A stretch of 64,000 nucleotides of DNA from Streptomyces sp. XY006 (lineage in GTDB: Bacteria > Actinomycetota > Actinomycetes > Streptomycetales > Streptomycetaceae): positions 62,001 to 126,000 of the forward strand of contig NZ_NOKT01000022.1 in NCBI RefSeq assembly GCF_002237655.1. The letters are read 5' to 3'. A program made the position numbers and the translations under genes. Positions within the stretch are counted from its first letter, which is position 1. Each line of letters starts with the position of its first letter. The notes below the pieces were generated by a model that worked only from the letters and a program-made list of their open reading frames with translations, did no database searches and was not told where the DNA came from. Positions 45,339 through 52,970 of the stretch are shown here, piece after piece.

Positions 45339-46675
45339 GTCGGTTCTCCTTCCGTTCCGGGGGCGGGTTCGAGAGATGCGGCCAGCCAGGCTTCGGTGTC
45401 CGAGAGGCCGGTACCGGCGAAGACCCAGTGCGCGAGGACGTACGTCGTCTCAGGCTCGGCGCCGCTGGGTGCTGCGGCTTGGGCACGGCGCCACTCGGCG
45501 CGGGCGTCGCGGAGGGCGCCGAGGGTGGTGGAGTAGCGGCGGGACTTGGTGGAGAAGTGGCCGCGGAAGCCGAGCATGTGAGCCCAGGCGCGCAGGCGGA
45601 GGTCTTCGAGGTCCTTGCGTGCGCCGAGGAACCAGGCGGTGCGGATCAGGCGGCGGGCGTGGTCGCTGATGTCGAGCTGGGCGAGTTCGGCGGCGAACTT
45701 GAGCGGGCGGTCGAGAGCTCCTGTCGCCGTCTCGGCGCCTTTGGTGGCGTACTTGGCGATGTAGGCGGCGACAGCCCGTTCGGTCAGCTCCTGGCCGCCG
45801 TCGAAGTCGGCCGAGCGGATGGTGCGTACGTCGAGCTGGCGACCGAAGGTGAAGGTGTGGGCGCGGCCGTCGATGGTCGGGCCGTCCACGCGGACCTTGG
45901 CGGTGGCAGCACGGATGGCGTCCGTGAGCAGCTCGGCGGTTGCCCAAGTAGGGGGTGGAGTGTCGCCGCCGCTGGGGCCGTCGATGCGAATGACCGCGTG
46001 GAAGTGGACCGCGCCGCGCTTCTGGTACTCCGCGACCTTGGCGAAGGACACGCGGGCATGCTCGCGGAAGCGGCGCTGGGAGAGGCCGGCGCGCTTGGCG
46101 ACCTCTCGGCGCAGGTAGGTCGAGAAGCGCCGCCAGAGAGGACCGGCGTGGGCGTTCCAGAGCACGGCGGCTTCGTAGTCGTAGGTGTCTGGGTCGAGCG
46201 GGGAGCCGAGTACCTCGTCGTCCTGGTCGTGGTGGATGCCGCAGCGGCAGGGGCGCCCGCTGGAGGGACGGTTGTGGACCGGGCCGAAGCTCGGCGCGGT
46301 GAAGGTGGCGAACACGCGCGGGTGGACGGCGACGTGTTCGGGGATGCCCTTGCCGCCACGCAGACCGGAGGTGATCAGGTGGAAGGTGTCGCGGCGGTAG
46401 ACCTCGGCACAGGCGGCGCAGCGGGTCGTGCGGCGGTTGTTGCAGCGGACGAGGAGCTGACCGGCCGGAAGGCTGGTCGATTCGAGGCGGTGGAGGACGT
46501 TGCCGATCTCGCCGGTGCGGGTGTCGACGTCGTACTCGGTGCGGTGGCCGTCGAGGCGGATCGGGTTCGTGCAGCCGCCGAGCCCGGAGAGCTGGCGGAG
46601 GATACCCGGCAGCGTGCCCTGCGCGGCCAGGTTCGCGAGTTCCGGAAGTGGTGCCGGAGTGGTGCGGGTGAAGAT
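45314..46675 (-). CDS. repSA: AICE replication initiator, RepSA family (up to 453 aa)
   Basis: RepSA-type proteins nick the origin and start rolling-circle replication of the excised element. Visible are Cys pairs of a zinc-binding region (RCNNRRTTRCAACAE), FATFTAPSFGPVHN and the HUH-like metal motif AVHFHAVIRIDG. No ATG, GTG or TTG occurs in frame before 46315, yet homologous sequence continues upstream to ATC 46675, which has AGAAGGGG 7 bases before it. A start at GTG 46315 would delete the first ~120 residues, including the zinc ligands. The ATC start is therefore my proposal; 46315 is the conservative alternative. Confidence 0.85.
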   Translation of the reverse strand: MFTRTTPAPLPELANLAAQGTLPGILRQLSGLGGCTNPIRLDGHRTEYDVDTRTGEIGNVLHRLESTSLPAGQLLVRCNNRRTTRCAACAEVYRRDTFHLITSGLRGGKGIPEHVAVHPRVFATFTAPSFGPVHNRPSSGRPCRCGIHHDQDDEVLGSPLDPDTYDYEAAVLWNAHAGPLWRRFSTYLRREVAKRAGLSQRRFREHARVSFAKVAEYQKRGAVHFHAVIRIDGPSGGDTPPPTWATAELLTDAIRAATAKVRVDGPTIDGRAHTFTFGRQLDVRTIRSADFDGGQELTERAVAAYIAKYATKGAETATGALDRPLKFAAELAQLDISDHARRLIRTAWFLGARKDLEDLRLRAWAHMLGFRGHFSTKSRRYSTTLGALRDARAEWRRAQAAAPSGAEPETTYVLAHWVFAGTGLSDTEAWLAASLEPAPGTEGEPTWTADGTN

Positions 46676-46770
46676 GGCGTTTCCCCTTCTGACTGGCTCG
46701 GTCGGGAGGAACAGGCCCCGGGGCGGCGAAATGCTTGGTCGTGTGCCGCCGCCCCGGAGGCCAGCGCGGT

Positions 46771-47013
46771 TCAGCGGCGGTGGTCGCGGAGCATGGAGCG
46801 CAGGACGACGGCGGCCACGGCAACGGAGATGGCCGTGACGGCTACGGCGGCCAGGAGCGCGGTGAGGACGACTCCACCGACGACCAGGGCCGCGACGGTC
46901 TTCTGATCGATGGACACCGACGGGAGCGAGCGCCGTGCGGGTGTCGGCTCGGTCGGGGTGTGGGTGTGAGCGGGCGGCGGGGTCAGGCTGTCGGGGTACT
47001 TCGGGAGGAACAC
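46771..47013 (-). CDS. SpdD-like spread protein (80 aa)
   Basis: A proline-rich N-terminus is followed by a long hydrophobic segment, VAALVVGGVVLTALLAAVAVTAISVAVAAVV, and a short basic end (RSMLRDHRR). Its size, topology and position just upstream of rep match SpdD-type proteins that help plasmid spread between mycelial compartments. The function is inferred from position. Confidence 0.75.
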   Translation of the reverse strand: MFLPKYPDSLTPPPAHTHTPTEPTPARRSLPSVSIDQKTVAALVVGGVVLTALLAAVAVTAISVAVAAVVLRSMLRDHRR

Positions 47014-47032
47014 GGGTCAGGTCTCCTTATCT

Positions 47033-47048
47033 ACTCGTCTAGTCGTGT
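47033..47048. promoter_or_regulatory. Candidate KorSA operator, site A
   Basis: ACTCGTCTAGTCGTGT shares the ACTCGTCTA core with the perfect palindrome at 50034. It overlaps the stop codon of the small membrane-protein gene and lies 20 bases upstream of the spdD-like gene, where it could set separate control of spdD-rep-xis-int. Confidence 0.65.
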
Positions 47049-47233
47049 GAGCCGTTTATGACGGTCACGCCTGAGCGCGTACCGGACTCGATGGCGGGTG
47101 CGAGGAAGGTTCGGGAGAGCCAGAAGCCGAAGAGGGCGATCAGGACGACGATCCAGACGCGGACGCCGAGGAACCTGACTGCTCCCCAGGCGAAGAAGCC
47201 GAGGACGACGACAAGCGGCAGGTTGACGGTCAC
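47039..47233 (-). CDS. Small AICE membrane protein (64 aa)
   Basis: Two predicted transmembrane helices (LPLVVVLGFFAWGAVRFLG and VWIVVLIALFGFWLSRTF) end in a short polar tail. Small Spd proteins of this type accompany tra genes in pSAM2-like elements. No catalytic motif is present. It lies in the same operon as its neighbours. Confidence 0.75.
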   Translation of the reverse strand: MTVNLPLVVVLGFFAWGAVRFLGVRVWIVVLIALFGFWLSRTFLAPAIESGTRSGVTVINGSHD

Positions 47234-47248
47234 GGGGTGAGAGTCCTT

Positions 47249-47440
47249 TCAGCGAACGGGGCAGCGGTGGGTGCGGGCGGCCAGCTCGGCGGCGGCGCGG
47301 CCGTCGTAGTCGGTGGAGAAGCCGCAGCGCGGGGCGGTGCAGGCGGCGGTGTGCTTCTCCTGGCCCCGGCCGTCGTAGTACGTGCCGACCTGGACAGGGC
47401 CGATGCGGACGACGTCGCGGAAGCGGCGGTTGGCGGTCAC
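47249..47440 (-). CDS. Mobile element transfer protein, SpdA-like (63 aa)
   Basis: This short soluble protein has two Cys (AACTAPRCGF) and a C-terminal THRC, a possible zinc site. The sequence FRDVVRIGPVQVGTYYDG is characteristic of proteins annotated 'mobile element transfer protein' in AICEs. It sits between spdB and the small membrane protein. Confidence 0.8.
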   Translation of the reverse strand: MTANRRFRDVVRIGPVQVGTYYDGRGQEKHTAACTAPRCGFSTDYDGRAAAELAARTHRCPVR

Positions 47441-47452
47441 GCAGGTCTCCTT

Positions 47453-48127
47453 TCAGAGGTGGGTGGCGATGGCTTCGGCCATGGGTGCGGGGACGCCGAG
47501 GCGGGCGCGAAGGGTCGGGGTGTCGATGGGTGCTCCGGTGCGGGTGTGGTGTTCGGCGGCGACCTTGCGGGCGTGTGCGACGAGGGCGGCCGGAACGGGC
47601 GGGGCAGGACGCTCAGGCGGTTCCGGTTCGTTGACCGGACGCGGGGGCGGGGTTTGCTCGGGTGCCGGGTGGACGGGTGGCTCGGGGAGGAGTTCTAGTT
47701 CCTCCGCCTGGTCGTGGACCTCGTCGTCGTCCGTGTCGGGTTCTGCGGCGTGGTCGATCGTCTTCGGTGCCGAGTGCGCGAGCAGGGTGCCGCCGAGGAA
47801 GGCGACCGCAGGCCAGCCCGCCACGAGGATGCGCAGCCAGGCCGGGACGTGGTTCATGTCGAGCAGGCCGGCGGTGGCGACGTTGGCTCCGAGTGAGGCC
47901 GTGAGCGCGATGACGAACCAGCACCACCCGGCCGCTTTCGTTTCCCCTGACCGCAGTCGACGCCAGGCGGCGACGAGCAACAGGTCGACGCTGATCGGGT
48001 AGGCCCAGGCTTTCCATCCGTCCTGCCCGGCCGCCGAGGCGATGTCGTGCAGGTGGGCGAAGGACAGTGCGGCAGCGATGACGGCTTGGATGAGCACCGC
48101 GTCCACGCGGGCCAGTTGGGCGCGCAT
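47453..48127 (-). CDS. spdB: SpdB-type membrane protein, DUF2637 (224 aa)
   Basis: The N-terminal half has four membrane helices (AVLIQAVIAAALSFAHL, YPISVDLLLVAAW, WFVIALTASLGANVATAGL, ILVAGWPAVAFLGGTLL), as in SpdB/DUF2637. A Pro/Glu-rich linker and a C-terminal helix-turn-helix-like segment (TPTLRARLGVPAPMAEAI) follow. SpdB proteins act with TraB in intramycelial spread. ATG 48127 has AAGGAG upstream; a longer frame to 48187 lacks one. Confidence 0.88.
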   Translation of the reverse strand: MRAQLARVDAVLIQAVIAAALSFAHLHDIASAAGQDGWKAWAYPISVDLLLVAAWRRLRSGETKAAGWCWFVIALTASLGANVATAGLLDMNHVPAWLRILVAGWPAVAFLGGTLLAHSAPKTIDHAAEPDTDDDEVHDQAEELELLPEPPVHPAPEQTPPPRPVNEPEPPERPAPPVPAALVAHARKVAAEHHTRTGAPIDTPTLRARLGVPAPMAEAIATHL

Positions 48128-48211
48128 GATGCGGCTCCTTCCGGATTCAGGCATGCGAGGGGTAGGGACTTGGCGCGAGAGGGTCACGCCGACCGGGGTT
48201 GGTGGAGGAGG

Positions 48212-49588
48212 TCAGCCGATTGCCGGGCGCGGTTCGACGACCGGGGCCGCGGACTCAACCGGCCTTACCGTCACCTCGGGCTGGAAGGGCTTGAGCACGG
48301 GCAGGTCCGGCACCACGTGCGCGTACTCGCGGCAGGTCTCGGCGGCGTCACCGAGGGACAGGTACGGCGTCCGGATGCGCGACCAGCCGCCCGAGGTGTC
48401 ACCTGCCACGGCGAGGCCGGGCCGTTCGGGGGCGATGGCACAGGCGGCCATGACCGCTTCGGGTGCGATGTCGCCGAGCGCCATCTTCGCGGAGGCTTCG
48501 TCGTTCACACGGTGGCAGACGCGGCCGGTCAACTGGGCCCGCAGCATAGTGGCACCCTTGCCCAACTCAGCACCGAAGCGCTGCCCGCAGACCTCCAAGT
48601 AGATGCCGGCCGCGCGGCCAAGTTGGGCGAGCCGGATGAGCTGGGTGACCATCTCGTCCCGGCGTTCCTCGTCCTTCCTGGTGGCGACGAGGAAGAGCTC
48701 GGCCACCTCGTCCACGAACAGCACGAGGGGGACGGGACGTCCGGACTCGGGCAGTCCCCAGATGTCGGAGGTGATCTCTTCGGCCGGGGTCTCCGGGGCG
48801 ATGCCTTGCCGGGCCTTGATCAGGTCGTATCGGTCCTCCATTTCCTTCACGAGCACGGGCAGCAGCTCGGCTGCCTGCTCCGGTTCGGTCGCCAGCGCCG
48901 AGAGGCGGGCCGCGAACGGCGCCAGCTCCACACCGCGCTTGCAGTCGATCCCGACCAGGGCGACCGGCTGAGGGGCGAGTCCGGCGATCAGGTGCCGCAG
49001 ATACATGGACTTACCCGACAGCGTGGCGCCGAGGGTGAGTTGGTGGGGCACGGTCCGGTAGTCGCGTATGAACGGCATGGCGTCCTCCCGCAGGGCCACC
49101 GGCACCTGAAGGAACCCGGCGTCCACCTTGCGCGGCATCCGCACTCGCCGCAGCACGTCGAAGCCGACCAGCCGCAGCTCAACCACACCCGGCTTGACCG
49201 TCGTCACGTACACGGCGTGAACGCCCCAGGCATGCCGCAGCCGTTCCGCCGAGGCGGCGACGTCGGCCGGTTCCTGCCCCGGAGCGAGCCGGAGACGGAG
49301 CCGCAGCCCGGTCGAGGTGGGCCGGATGATGCCCCGACGCGGCGGTACGGACCGGACCTCACGGCGAGTGGTGGCCTTGACCGCCAGCATCCGCAGCCGG
49401 GACGGAGCCACAGTCAGGCCGCAGGCCTTCATGACCGAGCCGTACGAGCTGAGGAGCCGAGCCGTGGATATCGGCAGGCCGACCGTGGACCAGTACACCC
49501 CGGGATGCTTGGCCCGGGCGTAGGCGGCCCCGCCGCCGAGTGCGGCAACAGGACCACCCACCTCCAGGAGCGTCGTCAGATCGGTCAT
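48212..49588 (-). CDS. traB: FtsK/SpoIIIE-type DNA translocase, conjugative transfer protein (458 aa)
   Basis: This is the single motor that moves double-stranded DNA between hyphae in Streptomyces conjugation. A hydrophobic patch at the N-terminus (VGGPVAALGGGAAYA) is followed by a linker and the ATPase core: Walker A GATLSGKS at 187-194 and Walker B LVLFVDE at 288-294. The C-terminal ~60 residues may recognise clt repeats. It starts one base into the stop of the preceding gene (TGATG), so translation is coupled. The symbol is by analogy with TraB. Confidence 0.92.
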   Translation of the reverse strand: MTDLTTLLEVGGPVAALGGGAAYARAKHPGVYWSTVGLPISTARLLSSYGSVMKACGLTVAPSRLRMLAVKATTRREVRSVPPRRGIIRPTSTGLRLRLRLAPGQEPADVAASAERLRHAWGVHAVYVTTVKPGVVELRLVGFDVLRRVRMPRKVDAGFLQVPVALREDAMPFIRDYRTVPHQLTLGATLSGKSMYLRHLIAGLAPQPVALVGIDCKRGVELAPFAARLSALATEPEQAAELLPVLVKEMEDRYDLIKARQGIAPETPAEEITSDIWGLPESGRPVPLVLFVDEVAELFLVATRKDEERRDEMVTQLIRLAQLGRAAGIYLEVCGQRFGAELGKGATMLRAQLTGRVCHRVNDEASAKMALGDIAPEAVMAACAIAPERPGLAVAGDTSGGWSRIRTPYLSLGDAAETCREYAHVVPDLPVLKPFQPEVTVRPVESAAPVVEPRPAIG

Positions 49589-49944
49589 CAGGCAGCGGCC
49601 CCGGTGGCGGCCGGGAACGCGGCCGGAGTCACGGCGGCGGCGCGGAACGCGATGCCGTGCCGCTGCTGCCCGTTGAAGACACTCTCCCACGGCCGGGCCA
49701 CCAGACCCGGCAGCGAGACCGGAGCCCCGAGCGTCAGCCCCTCGGACACTCCGCTCTCCGGAACGGTGACCTTGATCAGCGACGACTCGCCGTCCTCCAG
49801 GTAGACGACGCCGATCGTCATCAGCGCCTCCCCGCTGGTGGCGTCCTTGGCGATCTCGCCCGTCTGCCGGTCACGGACCTTGGGCTCAGGGGCCTCGGTC
49901 AGCAGGATCGTTGCGGCCGAGGTCTCTACACGGATGGTGCGCAA
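49588..49944 (-). CDS. SCO3933-family regulatory protein (118 aa)
   Basis: This small beta-rich protein (IRVETSAATILLTEAPEPKVRDRQTGE) is regularly found just upstream of the FtsK-like tra gene in AICEs. It is annotated as SCO3933 family, with no known biochemistry. The segment TIGVVYLEDGESSLIKVTVP suggests an OB-like or beta-barrel fold. It is the first gene of the transfer operon, under operators B and C. Confidence 0.8.
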   Translation of the reverse strand: MRTIRVETSAATILLTEAPEPKVRDRQTGEIAKDATSGEALMTIGVVYLEDGESSLIKVTVPESGVSEGLTLGAPVSLPGLVARPWESVFNGQQRHGIAFRAAAVTPAAFPAATGAAA

Positions 49945-49959
49945 GACTTCTTCCCATCT

Positions 49960-49975
49960 ACTCGTCTATACAAGA
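49960..49975. promoter_or_regulatory. Candidate KorSA operator, site B
   Basis: ACTCGTCTATACAAGA differs from the perfect palindrome at 50034 in two positions of the right half. It lies 15 bases upstream of the first gene of the tra operon. In reverse it contains TATAGA, a possible -10 box. Confidence 0.75.
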
Positions 49976-50033
49976 TGCAGGGTTCGTACCCGATCTCCCG
50001 GGAACGGCAACCACCTTGCCACATAACTTGCCC

Positions 50034-50049
50034 ACTCGTCTATACGAGT
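50034..50049. promoter_or_regulatory. Candidate KorSA operator, site C (perfect palindrome)
   Basis: ACTCGT-CTAT-ACGAGT is a 6-4-6 perfect inverted repeat and the best copy in the element. It lies between the tra operon start (49944) and the 3' end of the repressor gene (50112), 74 bp from site B (seven helical turns), which would allow cooperative binding. Confidence 0.85.
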
Positions 50050-50111
50050 AAGCGTGTTGGGGCGTACGAGTTCGGAGAAAGCGCCCCCGCGCACCACCAC
50101 CGATCAGGCGC

Positions 50112-50900
50112 TCACGTCGCCGGGAGCTGGTACGACAGCACGTACGCGTCCGCCGCCATGACCGTGTCACAGACCTCCACGGCCCGCCCCTCCTGGTCGA
50201 ACGCGGTCCGGATCAGGTGAATGACCGGCACACCGGAGGCCAGCCGCAGCGTCCGGACCTCATCGGGCGAGGGCATCCGGGCACGAATCTCTTCCTCGAA
50301 GTGGTCGAGGCGGTGGCCCAGCTCCTCAAGCCGGGCGTAGATGCCACCAGGCCCGGGGTTCGGCTCGGCGATCGGCGTACCGCGCGCGATGTCGAGCGGC
50401 AGATACGAGGTGGCGAACTCCACCGGCCGCCCGTCCAGCAGATACCGGCGACGCCGAGCCAGCACCCGCCGTACGGACCCGAGCCGGGTGGAGACGTCCT
50501 GACTGGCCTTCTCCTCCTTGACCTCCAGGCTGTCCACCTGCGGGTGACTGCCGGCGGCGTCGGCCTCCACGATGAACGCGGACTTCCCCTGCTCACGATG
50601 GCGCCGGGCGAACCGGTCGGAGGCGAGCCGCCTGACAGGCGGGCGTGGTCGCACGAAGACGCCCTTGCCGTGCTCGGCGTGCACCAGGCCCTCGCCCTGG
50701 AGGACGGAGAAGGAGTTTCGAACGGTCATACGGGAAACCCCGTAATGCTCGACAAGTTCGGCCTCGGAGGGCAGCTTTTCGCCCTCCTTGAATCGCCCAC
50801 GGTCGATGGCCTCGCGCAGCTGGTCGGCGATCTGCCGAAAGACCGCACGATCGCTCGTGGGGTCGAGGTCGCCGAGAAGGCCGGAGGAAAGAGAAGGCAC
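50112..50900 (-). CDS. korSA: GntR/HutC-family repressor, KorSA-like (262 aa)
   Basis: The N-terminal winged helix (VFRQIADQLREAIDRG, then LPSEAELVEHYGVSRMTVRNSFSVL) and C-terminal UTRA ligand-binding domain (ARRRRYLLDGRPVEFATSYLP) define the HutC subfamily. In pSAM2, KorSA represses replication and transfer activation and itself. The same role is inferred here from position and from the operators on both sides of the gene. Confidence 0.88.
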   Translation of the reverse strand: MPSLSSGLLGDLDPTSDRAVFRQIADQLREAIDRGRFKEGEKLPSEAELVEHYGVSRMTVRNSFSVLQGEGLVHAEHGKGVFVRPRPPVRRLASDRFARRHREQGKSAFIVEADAAGSHPQVDSLEVKEEKASQDVSTRLGSVRRVLARRRRYLLDGRPVEFATSYLPLDIARGTPIAEPNPGPGGIYARLEELGHRLDHFEEEIRARMPSPDEVRTLRLASGVPVIHLIRTAFDQEGRAVEVCDTVMAADAYVLSYQLPAT

Positions 50901-50912
50901 GTGTACTCCTTT

Positions 50913-50928
50913 AGGTATCTAGACGAGT
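50913..50928. promoter_or_regulatory. Candidate KorSA operator, site D
   Basis: In reverse it reads ACTCGTCTAGATACCT, with the ACTCGTCTA core. It stands 13 bases upstream of the korSA-like start and 56 bases upstream of the divergent Nudix gene, so one repressor site can control both. Confidence 0.75.
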
Positions 50929-50983
50929 GGGCGAGCTTTGTTGCTACGGTGGAGAGCCTAGCCATCCGAGAGGGCAGAGGAAC

Positions 50984-51415
50984 GTGAGCACCGACCGTCC
51001 GCACTCCGTGAGCGTCGCCGGAGTCATCGTCGACGACCAGGACCGCGCCCTCCTGATCAAGCGCCGCGACAACGGCCACTGGGAACCCCCGGGCGGCATC
51101 CTCGAACGCGAGGAAACCATCCCCGAGGCCCTCCAGCGCGAAGTTCTCGAAGAAACCGGCATCAAGATCGCACTTCCCGCGACCCTGACCGGCATCTACA
51201 AGAACATGAAGGGCTTGATCGTCTCCATGGTCTTCCGCTGTGAGACCGCCGACGGCACGCCCACCACCGGAGACGAGACCCGCGCACTGCGCTGGGCCAC
51301 CCGCGAAGAAGTCATCGAACTCGCCGACGAGGCATACGCGATCCGCGTCCTGGACGCATTGGACGCTGTAGCCCCGCCGGCCATCCGCGCCCACGACGGC
51401 GTGAAACTCGTCTAG
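50984..51415 (+). CDS. pif: Nudix hydrolase, Pif-like immunity protein (143 aa)
   Basis: The complete Nudix box is present: GGILEREET followed by LQREVLEETGI, matching GX5EX7REUXEEXGU. In pSAM2 the Nudix protein Pif prevents redundant transfer between cells that already carry the element, and its gene is near korSA. Position and motif support the same role here. GTG 50984 (VSTDRPHSVSV) follows AGAGG; the frame upstream from 50927 contains operator sequence. Confidence 0.85.
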   Translation: MSTDRPHSVSVAGVIVDDQDRALLIKRRDNGHWEPPGGILEREETIPEALQREVLEETGIKIALPATLTGIYKNMKGLIVSMVFRCETADGTPTTGDETRALRWATREEVIELADEAYAIRVLDALDAVAPPAIRAHDGVKLV

Positions 51416-51455
51416 CCCGAACCCGCTACACATGGCGGCCTACCAGCACGAAGGA

Positions 51456-51471
51456 ACTTGTATGCACGAGT
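51456..51471. promoter_or_regulatory. Candidate KorSA operator, site E
   Basis: ACTTGT-ATGC-ACGAGT has 11 of 12 arm bases in common with site C. It covers the start codon (51462) and part of the ribosome site of the next gene, so bound repressor would block expression. A further ACGAG half-site follows at 51474. Confidence 0.6.
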
Positions 51472-51887
51472 ATACGAGCACCGCCCGGGTCTGGGGACTC
51501 ACTTGCCCAGGTTTTCCGGAAGAGGTCAGCCGGGCCCGCCGCTGGACGCGGGACATCCTGCGCGGATCTCCCCTGGCCGACGACGCCGAACTGATCGTGA
51601 GCGAGCTAAGCGCGAACGCAATCCTCCACACGGCCAGCGGCGCGGCATTCGGCAGCTTCCACCTGGCCCTGGCCGTCTCCCCGCAGGTGGTCGCCCTGTC
51701 GGTCACGGACGCCGGAGGCACCGGCATCTCCCCCAAGGTCGAGCACCAGGACCAGGACGCCGAACACGGCCGCGGGCTGGGCATGGTCACCGCACTTGCG
51801 CACCGGGTCGTGGTCCACAACAGCCAGGCCGGCCACACGATCACCGCGGAACTCTTCGCGGAAGCGCGACAGGGAGGGGGCGCGTAG
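51462..51887 (+). CDS. RsbW-like anti-sigma ATPase domain protein (141 aa)
   Basis: This is a stand-alone HATPase_c_2 (GHKL) domain of the RsbW type. The N-box is IVSELSANAILHT, the G1 box VTDAGGTGIS and the G2 region HGRGLGMVTAL. Streptomyces has many such regulators that bind or phosphorylate STAS proteins. ATG 51462 has GAAGGA 6 bases before it. It heads a three-gene plus-strand set whose members overlap by 1 and 4 bases. Confidence 0.85.
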   Translation: MHEYTSTARVWGLTCPGFPEEVSRARRWTRDILRGSPLADDAELIVSELSANAILHTASGAAFGSFHLALAVSPQVVALSVTDAGGTGISPKVEHQDQDAEHGRGLGMVTALAHRVVVHNSQAGHTITAELFAEARQGGGA

Positions 51888-52231
51888 TGACCGCGGCCCC
51901 TGACGAACGCTTAGCCGCAGCAGCAGACAGCACTTTGTACTGCTGCTGGGCAGCGGCATACCCCGCGTACGAGACCCGCTCCATCCCTCTGGGAGCGCAC
52001 AACACAGCGAGCCCCCGCCTCGCACTGCGTTGGCTGCGCGAGCAGACAAGGAATGTCACCGACCAGCTCGACGCGGCGTACGCCCAGCCAGGACGCCACT
52101 GGTTGACCGACGAGCCCGAACACGAACGCGCACTCGCCTACCTGACCGAGGGCACTGCTTACCAACTCACCCTGCACGACGAGAACACCCGCTATGTACT
52201 CGTGGCCTACCCACCGGGAGTGACCTCGTGA
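51887..52231 (+). CDS. Unknown AICE protein (114 aa)
   Basis: GTG 51887 overlaps the previous stop by one base (TAGTG), with AGGGAGG upstream. The protein is soluble, with an Ala/Tyr/Cys-rich N-terminus (STLYCCWAAAYPAYETR) and a C-terminal beta-like part (AYQLTLHDENTRYVLVAYPPG). No family is recognised. Tight coupling with the RsbW-like gene and the following unknown gene suggests that the three work together. Confidence 0.65.
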   Translation: MTAAPDERLAAAADSTLYCCWAAAYPAYETRSIPLGAHNTASPRLALRWLREQTRNVTDQLDAAYAQPGRHWLTDEPEHERALAYLTEGTAYQLTLHDENTRYVLVAYPPGVTS

Positions 52232-52605
52232 CTGAACTCCCGCGCGGCTACTGGTGCGAGTGCTGGACCGAAGACCTCGCCCAGGCGGAGCAACGAGTCC
52301 TGCACGCTTCGTTTGATGCCTACTCGGCACCGCAGGCAGACAGATGGGTAGCAGTCGCCCTGCGCACCATCTCACCAGCACTCGACCCCGACGCCTGCAA
52401 CGAGGCGTGGACCTGGCTCTACGACAGCCGCATCGATACCCGACGAGCCCTCTTGCGCATGGAACCCTGCGCAGTCTCCTTGACCCACGCCGACACCCGT
52501 ATCACCTGGACGATCAGGCCAGTCATCTTCCTGCCGCTAGCCCACCGCCAAGGGGTCGATCTCCCAGCCTGCGCACACGACTTCAAGCCCCACACCACCG
52601 ACTGA
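52228..52605 (+). CDS. Unknown AICE protein (125 aa)
   Basis: GTG 52228 overlaps the previous stop by 4 bases (GTGA). It has several tryptophans and cysteines (GYWCECWTEDLA, ACNEAWTWLYDSR), a beta-rich middle (RITWTIRPVIFLPL) and a histidine-rich end. No known domain is visible. It is the last gene of the plus-strand set before the long inverted repeat. Confidence 0.65.
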   Translation: MTELPRGYWCECWTEDLAQAEQRVLHASFDAYSAPQADRWVAVALRTISPALDPDACNEAWTWLYDSRIDTRRALLRMEPCAVSLTHADTRITWTIRPVIFLPLAHRQGVDLPACAHDFKPHTTD

Positions 52606-52746
52606 GTTACAACTTTCTCTACTGGTTCAAGGCGGCTCGCTCCGCTCCCCGCGCGCGGCCCGGCCCCCGGCCGGGCCTGCGCTCCTGTCTCCGCCCCGCT
52701 CCAGCCCGGCCGGCGCCCGTGCCGCGCTCAAAACAATCAGCCGCCT

Positions 52747-52970
52747 GATGCCAGAGAAGGGGTACGTCGTGGCTGGGGCGGTCGGTTCCACGGCTTTAGG
52801 CAGCCACTTTGGCGCGAGCCTCGAAGATCATGGCCCCAACGTCGTGCTGCAACGGGCAGGTCCACAGACTGCCCGACGCGCCGGAAGCTTACGGGGCCAT
52901 GATCACTCGCGCCAAAGCAGCTCCAGCCCAAAGCCGCTCCACCGCCCTCACACCACAAGGTTGAGGCATC
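52747..52970. repeat. Long imperfect inverted repeat with inner hairpin
   Basis: Two arms pair over ~75 bases each. Perfect blocks include 52826-52837 with 52893-52904 (12 bp), 52807-52818 with 52906-52917 (12 bp), 52791-52797 with 52930-52936 and 52776-52782 with 52941-52947. The outer ends read GATGCC and GGCATC. The 55-base centre folds again (CGGGCAG at 52853 with CTGCCCG at 52869). It fills the 342-base space between the plus-strand genes and the metallo-beta-lactamase-fold gene, overlapping the end of that gene. It could be a structured RNA, a MITE-like relic or a strong bidirectional terminator. Confidence 0.7.

Noticed and set aside
45314..46315. Frameshifted or truncated rep gene
   Set aside because: The upstream frame is continuous without a stop and encodes the expected N-terminal cysteine motifs. 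Only the start codon is non-standard, so a frameshift is not needed.
52747..52970. Retron-like msr/msd RNA
   Set aside because: The folded repeat next to a possible defence module suggested it, but no reverse transcriptase gene is present in the element.
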